Below, piece after piece: positions 51,901-62,460 of a stretch of 64,000 nucleotides of DNA (position 1 is the first letter of the stretch; every line of letters begins with the position of its first letter). The notes below the pieces were generated by a model, which ran no database searches, was not told where the DNA came from, and saw only the letters and a list, made by a program, of their open reading frames with translations. This stretch comes from Clusia tigrina (lineage: Eukaryota > Arthropoda > Insecta > Diptera > Clusiidae), in contig OV050031.1 in the NCBI GenBank assembly GCA_920105625.2, positions 131,642,514 to 131,706,513 of the forward strand. The letters run 5' to 3'. Position numbers and translations under genes: made by a program.

Positions 51901-53832
51901 GATTTCGCCAAACTAGTTAAACCTCTAACAATTTGCTTAAAAAAAGATGAAGTAGTAGGGATAACGGATGAATACGTGAAAACATTTGAATTATGTAAAA
52001 ATCTCTTAACTAACGACCCAATTCTCCAATATCCAGACTTCTCCAAGCCGTTTATTCTCACAACCGATGCGAGCAACGTAGCATTAGGTGCAGTCCTTTC
52101 ACAAGGAACAGTTGGCAGCGATAAGCCTATATGCTATGCAAGCAGAACGCTAAATAAACACGAGAATAATTACAGCACTATTGAGAAAGAATTGTTAGCA
52201 ATAGTATGGGCGACTAAATACTTCAGACCTTATCTATTTGGCCGCAGATTCAAAATAGTCACAGACCATCGACCCCTTACTTGGTTAATGAGTATGAAAG
52301 AACCGAATTCCAAACTCGTTAGATGGAGGCTTAAACTAGAAGAGTTTGATTACGAGATTGTCTACAAAAAAGGAAAAATCAATACGAACGCGGATGCCCT
52401 TAGTAGAATCAAGATAGATTCAGAGGTGGAAATATTTGTTAACGATGCAGACTCAATTCAGGGAACCCAGGGAACCACCGTGCACTCCGCACAAGAAAAT
52501 GAAGACGACGGAATTTACATTTCTGAGAGACCCTTGAACGAATTCAATGTACAACTCATTCTGGAACAAAAGGAAACAGGTTCACCAATGATGTTAGAAA
52601 ATGTTTTTCGAAACAAACAAAGACGTACTGTTAGGCAACCACAATTTAACGAAGAAGCAATAATAGAAGTTTTTAAGAAATTCTGCCCTCCTAACAAAAC
52701 GTCCGCAATATACACATCTGACGAGATTTTCCGTAAAGTACAGAACGTGTATTCAAAATTCTTCTCCCAGAGCAAAATGTTCAAATTATTGCGTTGCACT
52801 GAAATGCTACATGACATTAGATCAGAAGAAGAACAAGAGAAAATTATTAGAGAATATCACATAAATACTAACCACAGAGGAATAAACGAAACCACATTAC
52901 ACTTAAAAAGGAAATACTATTTTCCTGGTATGAAAGAAAAAATAGCAAAAACTATAAATAACTGCGAAAAATGCCTTACGCTTAAATATGACAGACACCC
53001 ACCCAAACTAAAGTTTCAGAAGCCCGAAACACCCCCCACACCGTTGCATACGCTACACATGGACATATATACAATCAACAATAACCAAAACCTAACAATT
53101 ATCGATAAATTTTCTAGATTTGCAGCAGCATACCCGTTACCAAGTAGACATAGCATATTGGTATTAAAAGCTTTGAAACATTTCCTAAGCCAATTTGGTA
53201 TACCTAAACGAATAGTGTGTGACCAGGGCTCGGAGTTCATGAGCAACATCTTCAAAGACTTCTGCAAACAATACAACATTGACTTACATATTACCTCTTT
53301 CCAGCAAACTAGTAGTAACTCTCCCGTCGAGAGGCTACACTCGACCCTAACAGAAATATACAGGCTCATCATTTCAAGAAAAAAAGAGGAAAAACTTAAT
53401 ATCGACCACGACGAAATTCTTTCAGAGACAATTCTAACTTACAACAGCGCTATTCACTCTTCAACCAAACTAACGCCGTACGAACTTTTCAATGGCAGAA
53501 CGCCAAAATTCAACATTGACATTAAATTCAACAGCGAACACGAATACTTAAAAAAATTAAATGAATATCAAGAAATACTATACCCTACCATACAAGCCAG
53601 ACTTACGCAAGAGGTTGACAATAGAATAGATAAACTAAATAAGGACAGAAAAGACCCGTTACAATTTCACACTGACGATACAGTTTTCAGGAAAGAATGC
53701 AGGCGAAACAAGGTCACCCCCAGATTTACAATCCATAAAACAAAAATTAATAAGAAAAATACGATGTTAACTACGAAAGGCCAAAAGCTTCATAAATCTA
53801 AGCTTCAATTAACACGTAAATTGAAAAAATAA
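48991..53832 (+). CDS. pol: Element B gag-pol polyprotein (1613 aa, intact)
   Basis: A single frame runs from ATG 48991 to TAA 53830-53832; a second in-frame ATG at 49162 (MSLNTNPGT) is an alternative start. Gag (to about residue 440) has the errantivirus core PDVIKDLPRFDGNPRTLYEF and no zinc knuckle, but Arg-rich tails. The protease site is LIDTGASSSF (Asp466). RT has VWVVPKK, VIDYRKLN and YLDD at 877-880. RNase H has TTDASN (Asp1026). Integrase has an HHCC region (INTNHRGINETTLHL to CEKCLTL), Asp1358 (HMDIYT), Asp1411 (CDQGSEF) and Glu1447 (PVERLHS), the D,D-35-E spacing. Related elements usually separate gag and pol by a frameshift; here they are fused. All catalytic residues are present. 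Confidence 0.93.
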   Translation: MSKSNSKKNSKFFPYQNIFKTRKLSPIQEEITFTPSLSQIFSDSWESLEVEPNQLGAMSLNTNPGTSAGAAINALNPADVFNSLRIPDVIKDLPRFDGNPRTLYEFINNVEEILMYIRGTDNTPYGTILLRAIRNKIEGQANEILNMSGVPLNWDEIKQNLILTYSDKRTETSLIRDLHNLRQSRKTVEDFYNDIIEIQSTLSNNVLIHENNKSVVEAKKELYAEMCLNAFLTGLREPLGSTIRAMTPGTLANALAFCTKEQNIFYQKTEVQKFNYKPQFAPYPRQDQMRRYVPNFHQNRFRQYNPNFSRRDDRPNFQGITNMGQPSRSAPSPNPFNRNILPKPEPMDTTSINSRQLKPYEPLETGTGLTRNSLASRRTFQSSRSRFGNQNPREFYNIDQIDDQEGDINQKEMAGDEGHEMEEDCGNFSDTSLVPKGYLDINTHGYTLPFIKIHSPFGRPLRFLIDTGASSSFISPEFIDEQNQEECKPITITTVLNRYKINKYVNLPIFSEFNTEGQLKFLIFKFHAYFDGLLGLDALKRLGATINLVEQTLITTNAELPLKLKPNFTSGKYVIPAHFKAIVRLLVDFKNGDISVTSIQLTPCIMVSEGLYSAENWFSNLEVRNFSNRDQILFLEQPIKVEPFQEGNFSECNNWNLIGPQPLEFKNISELIRSDHLNEEEKEKLIKLCKSFNDIFFKEGQKLSFTNDIKHKIKTTDDIPIFTKSYRYPYIHKEEVNKQIKNMLEQGIIKQSFSPWSSPVWVVPKKKDASGKQKWRLVIDYRKLNEKTVSDRYPIPNIADILDKLGKCMYFSTLDLASGFHQIEMYPEDIQKTAFTVEGGHYEYIRMPFGLKNAPSTFQRVMDNVLKDLVGKTCLVYLDDIIIYSTSLQEHIQNLKEIFKRLEKANLKIQIDKSEFLKKEIAFLGHIVSTEGIKPNPDKIIAVKKFPLPKTKKEIKAFLGLLGYYRKFIKDFAKLVKPLTICLKKDEVVGITDEYVKTFELCKNLLTNDPILQYPDFSKPFILTTDASNVALGAVLSQGTVGSDKPICYASRTLNKHENNYSTIEKELLAIVWATKYFRPYLFGRRFKIVTDHRPLTWLMSMKEPNSKLVRWRLKLEEFDYEIVYKKGKINTNADALSRIKIDSEVEIFVNDADSIQGTQGTTVHSAQENEDDGIYISERPLNEFNVQLILEQKETGSPMMLENVFRNKQRRTVRQPQFNEEAIIEVFKKFCPPNKTSAIYTSDEIFRKVQNVYSKFFSQSKMFKLLRCTEMLHDIRSEEEQEKIIREYHINTNHRGINETTLHLKRKYYFPGMKEKIAKTINNCEKCLTLKYDRHPPKLKFQKPETPPTPLHTLHMDIYTINNNQNLTIIDKFSRFAAAYPLPSRHSILVLKALKHFLSQFGIPKRIVCDQGSEFMSNIFKDFCKQYNIDLHITSFQQTSSNSPVERLHSTLTEIYRLIISRKKEEKLNIDHDEILSETILTYNSAIHSSTKLTPYELFNGRTPKFNIDIKFNSEHEYLKKLNEYQEILYPTIQARLTQEVDNRIDKLNKDRKDPLQFHTDDTVFRKECRRNKVTPRFTIHKTKINKKNTMLTTKGQKLHKSKLQLTRKLKK

Positions 53833-53856
53833 ACTAATATTATACATTCTTTTTAG

Positions 53857-54867
53857 GCTAATTGTGGCAAAAGCCCGAATATTAGAAATACACAATTTAA
53901 CAGAATTACAAGGAGTTCTCCCAATCAAACTCGGCACAGCAAAAACTTAATACACATTTATGAACTTTTAGATCTACAAGCCTACTACAACAACACAAAT
54001 ATAATATTCAACATTAAAATACCCATAATACACTCACACAATTACACATTTTACCACATCATACCCCTCCCAATCAATGGCACTAAAGAAATCATAACAA
54101 AACGTTATGTATCATATAATGAGCAATACATTCAATATTTCGATAAGCCATGCCCAATAGTAGAAAGCATATTCATCTGTAATGAACCAACACACGAAGA
54201 AGCAGCCCAAAATTCCACTTGCATTGGTAGATTAATGCGGAACCTACCTGCAAAATGCCACCTCAATGATGTTGGAAAAATAGAAGCGATATTTCAACCG
54301 GAAAATAACTATATTGTAATTTTTAATGCTCCACCAATATTAATCAAATCTAGTTGCAGTAACACCACCCACATAGTTGAAGGTACAGCCACAATATACC
54401 ACAACAACTGCCAAGTCGAAATCAATGGGATCACATACAACGATGACCCACTCGTATTCAACGAAATGCCGATCACCATTCCCCTTTCAACAGTCAAAAT
54501 CGAAGCCGAATCGACAAACAAGTTGCTAACACTACAGAAACTAAAAGACGAACAGATCTACTTACAAGAGGACATGGATCTCAGGCAGAACGAAACAAAA
54601 ACCACGCAAGCATATAGTACCTTCGCCATTCTAATAATCATCATTGCAATCAGCATCATACTCGCATTATTCCCGAAAAAAAAGATCATTAACATAATCA
54701 ACGACGAAATCACTTTCCGCCGCCAGCCGAGTATCGCTCCGACCACAATTAGTTCACTGTGGCCCTCGCTCTACACTAGGGGGGGAGGAGTTACGTCCCC
54801 ACCTGCATTAGCAACGACACAACCACCAACCAAACCACCAAGAATGGCAGCAGAGACGAATAGCTGA
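53857..54867 (+). pseudogene. env: Element B env (one frameshift)
   Basis: A pyrimidine-rich tract ending in TTTTTAG at about 53850-53856, just after the pol stop, is a good splice acceptor, as errantivirus env is made from spliced RNA. An N-terminal frame (53834-53947) ends in a stop near 53945; the main frame, 53948-54867, carries the ectodomain (paired Cys, Asn-X-Ser/Thr sites) and the membrane anchor STFAILIIIIAISIILALF near residue 130 of the last open part. The C-terminus reads into the 3' LTR (stop 54865-54867). The two frames differ by one shift, so env is inactive as sequenced, unless this is an assembly error. Confidence 0.8.
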
Positions 54868-55215
54868 GTCCAACAACAACAAGGCCAATGCACTCTGCAA
54901 ATACAACAAGTGCAAAGTCAGAACCAGCAAGAGCATTGCACTCAAATACAACAACAAGCCAATGCTGACGACAAGTGGAGCACCGGATAGCTGAGTAGGG
55001 TAGAATTAAGAACCAATAAACTGTAATTCGTAGAATAGACATTTATTTTATTGTTAATTTAGCATATAATTATTTTGTATAATTTACTTTTTTAATCATT
55101 GAATAAACTTTGTTGATTATCAGTTTGGCAATCAAATGAACTTGAAGTGTATTTATTGTGATAGCAGTGAAAAAGCTATATTTTTTTAAAGTTTAATAAG
55201 GGAGGACCCTTATTT
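54789..55215 (+). repeat. Element B 3' LTR
   Basis: 427 bp, preceded by a GGGGGGAGG polypurine tract and followed by CGCG (55216-55219). Confidence 0.92.
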
Positions 55216-55219
55216 CGCG

Positions 55220-55664
55220 CGCATCCAACACTTGCATTGCTGTTGCTTTAGACTCCGCACAAATGCAATTGTGCAAACAAGCCACATGCGCGTGTCAAAT
55301 TTTATTTCGTCAGCGTCTGCCTGACGTTCTGTGTGTTTCCTTAAAGTGCTGGGTCAGCGTATTGACCATCGAGTTTGGCTTCACTTAGAAAAATAAGTTA
55401 GAGAATAGTTAGTTGTAGAAATACTTTTCAAGACTGCATAGCAGTTCGGTTGAATAAAACCAAAATAAACTTAATTAGAAAAATAAGACATTCAATGTAA
55501 AATCATCATTAAATCGACATCGCAATTTGGTTTAAATAAATCAATCATAAATTCTATACCAAAAAAATTAATCTTTTACTTGTATTCTGCTTGAGCGAGA
55601 AAATTTATTAGAAATTTAATAAAGTGCGGTTTCTTTACTCTCACAACTATTGCAATTATTAACT
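55220..55664 (+). repeat. Element C 5' LTR, right part
   Basis: It begins CGCATCCAACACTTGC, matching 63929 onward in the 3' LTR, and ends AATTATTAACT. AATAAA signals lie inside. Together with 47316-47430 it makes an LTR of about 560 bp. Confidence 0.85.
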
Positions 55665-56431
55665 GGCGCCAAACGGGTTAAATCCAGCGTTAAAAAAAAA
55701 ATAAGAAATAAACACAAATTTTTTAGAGACAAAAAAAAAACGAAAATCTGCAAAAAAAAAGCAAAAGTGAACCCGAAAATAAATTTTTTTAAAGCGAAAA
55801 CTTCAAAAACGAAAATCGTTTAAAACAACTATAAAAACAAAAATCAAACTTTACTAGCAAAAGTGAAAAATTTGCATAGATAATTTAACTGAGAAATAAA
55901 ATCAGAAATTAACAGCGTGACGATAGAAAACTGCAAATTTGGCAGCAAGCACAAAATCTGAAGACACCGAATGAACAATTACTTCTATATCTGACGCAAT
56001 ATCTAAACAAAAATGATAAAAAAAACTAATGAAAGGAATCAACTGAAGCGAATTCAAACTAACCACAACGAACTCAACCAGGGATCAGCAGCCACAGCAC
56101 TAAACCGAGCGAAGATGTTGACATCTGAAGTCGTCAATATGTTTGTTTTCATGTAAGCTCAAAAATTTAGACAGTTAAAAATGTGTATCCAAAAATATTT
56201 AATTAAATTCCAAAGAAACGTAAATGTATTTAATTAAATGTTAAATTTTTTTTTTTCAAAATATTCAAACCCGTAAATTTATAGTTCATTTAACTAAAAA
56301 ATATCTTTTTTATTTTTTTTATTACTATTATATATTTTCTATTTATTATTCTTATCGAATATTTTTTAAGTGCAAAGTGTTGAAAATGTCAATTGAATAA
56401 AAATCTGTGTAAATGACCTTTGCTGCAGTCA
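55665..56431 (+). other. Element C PBS and untranslated leader
   Basis: GGCGCCAAACGGG follows the LTR (with the LTR's last T, a TGGCGCC-type PBS, perhaps tRNA-Lys). The leader is A-rich with no gene. Confidence 0.6.
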
Positions 56432-57406
56432 ATGAGGAAATCAGAAACTAGTAGAGAAGCAGATGAACTGTTAGAGAGATTGGAAGCTTTGGGAATCTCA
56501 GACGAAGGGCAGAATAGAACAAATAGAATGGACCCTGTAAACTTACAAGTGCTCCTAGACACTGCAATCCAGCAGGCAGTCCAAAGAACTAGGCAAGACC
56601 TTCAAGGGACAATAGATAGTTTGACTAGACGAATTAATAATTTAGAACCATCCTCCGTTGTCGAAGAATATAGAGATATTCAGATCCTACCAAACGTCGA
56701 GTGCGAAGAGTCAATACACATTGTTAATTCCGTACCAGAGTTCAAGGGCGATCCCAACAGATACGTCTCCTGGCGCCAAGCTGCTATCACAGCACATAAG
56801 CAGTTTGAGCCATATTTAGGAAGCTCAAAGTACTATCAAGCGGTAGCTATTTTGAGAAACAAGGTCGTAGGGAACGCGGACGCCGCGCTAAGCGCATACA
56901 ACACAGTGTTAAATTTTAAAGCCATCATAGCTAGATTAAATTCCACATACGCGGATAAAAAGTCCATTTTTCCATTAGAACAAGAGCTCTCTACACTCAG
57001 ACAGGGACAGAAGACGATAACTCAGTTCTGTGACGAGGTCGAGCGCAAGCTGACCGCCATCATCAACAATGTTATTATGTCCTATGAGGGAGATTCTTCC
57101 CTGATTCAATCATTGAGTCAAAAATATCCTCAAGACTCATTACGAGTCTTTGTCTCTGGCTTGAGAAGACCACTTTGCGATACGCTCTTCTCCTGCAAGC
57201 CAGCAGATTTACAAACAGCCTTGGCATCAGCACAAGAGCTGGAAACTAACCAAAATCGATATCATTTTGCCGCTATTTATAACAATGGACTTGACAGGGC
57301 TACACCCAGCCAGCCACATCCCAGGCAAAACTTTGTTAGCACGCCAGCACCGCAAAATCAGTGGCAGTCACGTGGTAATGGACACCCTGTTCAACCACAG
57401 GCTTAG
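56432..57406 (+). CDS. gag: Element C gag (324 aa)
   Basis: The first in-frame ATG is 56432 (MRKSETSREADELLERLE); the stop is at 57404-57406. It has an N-terminal coiled-coil-like stretch, then the errantivirus capsid-like core (IVNSVPEFKGDPNRYVSW, AILRNKVVGNADAALSAYN, ARLNSTYADKKSIFPLE, TITQFCDEVERKL, LRVFVSGLRRPL), with no zinc knuckle. Residues after about 300 (PRQNFVSTPAPQNQW) are Gln/Asn/Pro-rich. The frame is complete, while pol is badly decayed, so it is the best kept gene of element C. Gag may be slightly truncated at the C-terminus. Confidence 0.82.
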   Translation: MRKSETSREADELLERLEALGISDEGQNRTNRMDPVNLQVLLDTAIQQAVQRTRQDLQGTIDSLTRRINNLEPSSVVEEYRDIQILPNVECEESIHIVNSVPEFKGDPNRYVSWRQAAITAHKQFEPYLGSSKYYQAVAILRNKVVGNADAALSAYNTVLNFKAIIARLNSTYADKKSIFPLEQELSTLRQGQKTITQFCDEVERKLTAIINNVIMSYEGDSSLIQSLSQKYPQDSLRVFVSGLRRPLCDTLFSCKPADLQTALASAQELETNQNRYHFAAIYNNGLDRATPSQPHPRQNFVSTPAPQNQWQSRGNGHPVQPQA

Positions 57407-60400
57407 ACGAGCGGTTTCGAACCATTTAATTTACCTATTTCCCAAAACTTACGACAGCAACCATTTAACCCATCGCAACGGAATTTAATCCCAAACGCCA
57501 CCTTCCAAGCTCGTTCAAATTTACGTAATCCCACCCAGAATCCCGTTTTTCAGGCACGTTCTAACTTTAACAATCCGGTGCGGAACGTAATTTCACAATT
57601 ACCTACCCTAGCACTAAAAACCTGACCTTTGAAGACGAAATCAATTTTTTAGGGGAAGATCACTTCTCCCCTACATTGAACGAACAATAGGTGGAGAGAC
57701 TATAAAGCTTTTGGTCGACACAGGAGCTTCTAAAAGTTATATAAAAAAATCATAAAAGTTAAGGGGCATAAAAAAATTGTCAATACCCTTCCTAGTAAAA
57801 TCCATTCACGGTGCAGATAAAATCGATCAAAAAACACTTGTAAACGTGTTCAATAGAACTGAAACCTTTTTTGTGCTGAAGAGTTTACCCCTATTCGAAG
57901 GAATTTTGGGTTTTGGCTTGAGAAAAGACATCGAAGGCATACTAGATACAGGAAAGGATACCATTTAATTTAAGGCGGCCAAGAAAAACTGATATATTTG
58001 AATCTAAATACAACTAATAATTTAACAGCCGAGGTAACTCCTAATGACTCTAGAAAAGAATTCTATAATGTTCTCCATAAAAATTTGGGCGTGATCGCTA
58101 ATCCGAATGAGGCTTTACCTTTTAATACGAGGGTTTCAGCTGCAATTAGAACCAAGGACCAGGAACCTATCTACTCCAGATACCAGTCTTACCAAATCTC
58201 CATGATTGAATTCGTTAATAGCGAAGTAGAATGTCTTTTGCGTAACAGCCTAATTAGACCCTCTCGGTCACCGTAAATAGCCCTGTTTGGGTCGTTGACA
58301 AAAAGGGCATCGACGAGCATGGCAGCCCCAACAAGCGTCTCGTGTTTGACTACACGAAATTGAATTCAAAAACCGTTTCCGATAAATACCCCATACCCGA
58401 TCCATCCGTCATTTTGTCGAATCTTGTAAGATCAAGATTTTTCACGACATTAGATTTAAAGACCGGATTCCACCAGATAAACCTGGCGAAGCGCGATAAG
58501 GAAAAAACAGCTATTAGTATCAACAATGGATAGTTTGAATTTTGTCGTTTGCATTGAAGAATGCGCCAAACATTTTTCAACGGGCTATAGACGAAGTTGT
58601 GCGTAACGAAATTGGGAAATCTTGACGATATTATAATATTCTCTGACTCGGAGCAGAGACATCTTGATGATATCAATAGAATACTTAAACGATTATACGA
58701 AGCTAACATGAGGGTAGCCCTTGAGAAGTCAAGCTTTTTTAAGACTTCAGTTGAGTATTTGGGCTTTGTTGATTCTACTGAGGGCATCAAGACTTGTCCA
58801 AGCAAAATAGAGACAATAGTTAATTAAACAGTGTCCACAACATTGAGAGGACTCAGTTCTTTCTTGGGTCTCGCTGGGTATTACAGACGATTCGTCAAGG
58901 ACTACGCAGCCATAGCAAAGCCACTGACCAAATTTCTGCCTGGTGAAAACGGTCACATAGGTACCAAGCAATCAAAGCTAGTAAAAATATATCTCGATGA
59001 TGAAGCCTTAGTCGCATTCAGCAGGTTAAAAAAACTTCTTGCTCCTGAAGATGTACTTCTTTTGTGTCCAAATTTTGAAAAACCGTTCGATCTTACGACG
59101 GACGTGAGAGGATGCTCTCACGCTATCGGAGCTGTCCCCTCTAAGAACGGACGCCCAATAACGATGATTTCTAGGACGTTATCATCCACAGAGGAAAATT
59201 ACGCCTCCAACGAGAGAGTGCTTTTAGCCATCGTATGGGCCCTAAAAAACCTTAGACATTACTTATATGGTGTCAACAATCTCAATATATTTACCGACTA
59301 CCAAACTCTAACGTTTGCTGTTTGCGATAAGAATCCTAACTCAAAGATCAAACGATGGAGAGCCTTTGAGGAAAAATATTCACCCACCTATTTCTACAAA
59401 CCAGGTAGAGATAATATTGTAGCGGATGCATTATCAAGGCAGTTCATCAATGTAATCACGGACTCCACGTCCACTTGTTCACTCCAAGCCTGTGGAAGCG
59501 AAATATCGCTTACCGAGATTATTCCCGCAGTGGAAAACCCAATCAACTGTTTCAAAAACCAAATTTACATCGTTCACGGCACCGAATCAAAATCTGTGGC
59601 AAAGATCGTCTTCAGAGATCGCATTCGGCACACTATATTTTACAAGGAAGTTGGCGACCTCTGGGACAGAGTAAAAGAAGCAATAAATCATCAAACAATG
59701 AATGCCATTTACTGCGACTTGCACACGTTGCCACAAATCCAACATTTCGTTATCATAGATTATCCCTCGGTTAAGTTCCGTTATGCTAATAAATTCGTTA
59801 CAGACGTTTTTATCTCAGACGACCAGATGGGTATTTTGACAAACGAACATAACAGAGCACACCGATCAGCTTCGGAGAATGTAAAGCAGGTTCTTAACGA
59901 CTATTTTTTTCCAGACATTTATAAGAGACTGAAATCAATAACTTCACAGTGCAAAATATGTCGTGAAGGAAAGTATGAAAGACATCCTAAAAGGCAGCAA
60001 ATAGGAGAGACTCCAATACCCTCTTTCCCAGGCGAAATACTTCATGTGGACATTTATAACACTGACAAAAAGTGTTCTCACATGTTTGGATAAGTTTTCT
60101 AAATTCGCTATCGTAAAGCCTATAGCCTCTAGAGCTATTATCGACATTAAGCCAGCCATCGTTCAAATTATGAATTTTTTTAAAGACACCAAAACAATAG
60201 TTTCCGATAACGAAATATCCTTGACTTCGCAAACCATACAATCTTTTGTGAAAAACAATTTTGGAGCCGATTTTCATATAAATCCACCCATGCACAGTAC
60301 TTCTAATGGCCTGGTCGACTGTTTCCATAGAACCCTTACAGAAATTGCCAGATGTCTGAAATTAGAATATCCTACAGAAAACCCCATAGACTTGATCCTT

Positions 60401-60740
60401 TCGGCTACTGCAAAATATAATAGGTCGATCCATTCCATAACCGAGGCTAAGCCAATCGATATCGTACAGGCAATACCAGAAAACATAAGAACAGAAATTT
60501 CATGAGAAAGTCATCAACAAACAGAAAAACCATTTAGCTTATTATAATAAAAAAGCAATCTTCAAAACATATAATCCAGGGGAAAAAGTCTATGTTAAGG
60601 TTAACAAACGTTTGGGAAATAAGTTCAGTAAAATTTTTGTAGAGAAAATCATACAACAGGACCTGGGTATTACCGTTAAAATTGACAATAGAATAGTACA
60701 CAAAGATAATATTCGACTCTTTTTTACAGAGCACTGACAT
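57407..60740 (+). pseudogene. pol: Element C pol (protease, RT, RNase H, integrase; many breaks)
   Basis: Pieces in order: gag tail/spacer; protease LLVDTGASKSYIKKS (about 57710-57752) followed by a stop; 57777-57968; RT start 57998-58276; 58342-58533 (VSDKYPIPD, FFTTLDLKTGFHQI); 58597-58827 (LDDIIIFSDSE, where the first active-site residues are lost); RNase H 58831 on (LTTDVRGCSHAIGA, Val for Ala after the Asp); and integrase to 60093 (zinc region, Asp in LHVDIYN) and 60044-60505 (Asp in VSDNEISL; the Glu position reads Asp, LVDCFHRT). A frame break lies near 60090. At least six stops or frameshifts. Confidence 0.85.
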
Positions 60741-61420
60741 TCCTTGCCATCCTACCCGCCAATCAAGCCAACATCCTGGATTACTCATCCTCACATTATA
60801 TCCCGTTATCAGACGGAAACGTTGCAATTTTTGAAAACTATGGAATGATAGCGCACATTACAAATCTGACGGACTTTGCAGAGATAGCGCAAGCAACAAG
60901 GAAAATCACCGAATTATTACCACTGTCCCATATGAGGAAATTGTTGGTGGCTGATTTAGACCAAATATTGAGGGCAATAGACTCCCTGCGCATTCATCAT
61001 AGGCATGTGCGCATCATTAACTTTCTTGGTACAGCACTAAAATACGTGGCCGGTACACCGGACTACGATGACTTTGCGGAAGACCGCAACAAACAGGGTA
61101 AATTAATCACAGCAAATAACAAGCAAGTAACTATAAACACGGAAGTACAATCTCAGATTAACAACTTGACACGGACCGTTAACATTTTATTAAATAAAAC
61201 AAAGAAAACAGACATAGACTGTAACGACTCGTTTTCGCTGGGGTAAAAACTCAGCGGGTTCCAGGGTCGCTTACAGAAATTTATTCCAATAGTATTAGTT
61301 TTAATAAATGTTTTTATTTATTTTTAAAGTTTATACTTATTTCCTATACATATATATAATTCTTTTAAATTATACCCTACTCTGTGTGCTCGTGGTAGTG
61401 TCCGTGGTTTGTACTAGTGT

Positions 61421-61642
61421 CCAGGGAGAGTCGGTCAAAACCATACACTCCTGGCTCTGTCTGCGTTGCGTATGTGTCCCAGGGAGAGTCGGTCAAAACC
61501 ATAAACTCCTGGCTCTGTCTGTTTTGCGTATGAGTCCCAGGGAGAGTCGGTCAAAACCATAAACTCCTGGCTCTGTCTGCGTTGCGTATGTGTCCCAGGG
61601 AGAGTCGGTCAAAACCATAAACTCCTGGCTCTGTCTGCGTTG
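61421..61642 (-). repeat. 58-bp hairpin repeat array in the solo LTR (four units)
   Basis: Repeat starts lie at 61421, 61479, 61537 and 61595, exactly 58 apart as in element A. On the minus strand each unit reads CCAGGAG, TTTATGGTTTTGACCGACT, then CTCCCTGG: a 7-bp stem with one bulged C, and the same nested TGGT/ACCG stem. Sequence outside the hairpin has diverged strongly from element A. Confidence 0.82.
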
Positions 61643-61949
61643 ATTTATTGTCAATAGTCAAAGTAACTAACTACGAAGCTTGGTGCGTCTCTAAGAGCTT
61701 GGTGCGTTGTGTACTTACGGAGCGATGCTGGATCAAAGAGACTCACTGTCTGGTTCACTCCGCTTATATAGCAAAAGCTTGCCATGGGATCAGTGCTCGT
61801 TGTTGTTGTGGTCCAGTTGTCCTTAGGCCACCTTCAACTTCTGCTGGTTAACCACCTTGTTGTAATTCCTCTAGTTGTCCATCATAGTTGTTGCTTGCAG
61901 TAGTGTGGCCTGATCGCTGCTGTTACTTGTCGCTTTGCTGTTATTGTAG

Positions 61950-62460
61950 AAACGTTTCTTCGTACTCTGCCTGTTTACAGCTTTGCTTTCCTCTGTGTTT
62001 CGCCTTCGGTCGCTATAGTGTTGTTGTTGTTAAAATATTGGTTCACACTCCGCCTGCTTACGGCTCTGTGTTTACGATCGGTGCGCTCTCGTTGTCATCC
62101 GTGTTCCGCCTTCGGTCGCTGTACTGTTGTTGTTGTTAAAATATTGGTTCATACTCCGCCTGCTTACGGCTCTGTGTTTACGATCGGCTCGCGTATGTGT
62201 GGTGCGCTCTCGTTGTCATCCGTGTTCCGCCTTCGGTGGCTGTGCTGTTGTTGTTGTTGTTATAAATATTTCTTCGTACTCTGCCTGTTTACAGCTTTGC
62301 GCTTGCGATCGGTTGGCGTGTTTCTGTTTCTCCGTGTTCCGCCTTCGAACGCTGTAGTGTTGTTGTTGTTGTTATACATTTTTATTTGTACTCCGCCTGC
62401 TGAATGCTTTGTGTGTGTTTCTCTCTCCGTGTTCCGCCTTTGGTCGCTGCACTGTTCAGT
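61950..62460 (-). repeat. Second tandem array in the solo LTR
   Basis: Five units of about 100-120 bases. Each has a CCGCCTTCGG or CGCCTTCGG block (near 62003, 62104, 62227, 62339, 62437) followed by GTTGTTGTTGTT and, further on, CTCCGCCTGCTTACGG. The units grade from close to loose copies. The corresponding part of the element A LTR has three blocks with GAAGGTGGCC and CAA runs (2945-3110). The long open frames across this array are repeat translations. Confidence 0.65.

Larger units (their letters stand above)
47431..55215 (+). mobile_element. Element B: young errantivirus-type gypsy element
   Basis: LTRs of 427 bp at 47431-47857 and 54789-55215 (AGTTACG...TTATTT) differ at one position by eye. 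The target duplication CGCG is at 47427-47430 and 55216-55219, a fitting alternating site. It has a leader, one long gag-pol frame and an env with a frameshift. Family traits: LTR starting AGT, PBS GGCGCAGTCG, env spliced from the end of pol. This is the most recent insertion in the right half, inside the LTR of element C. Confidence 0.93.
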
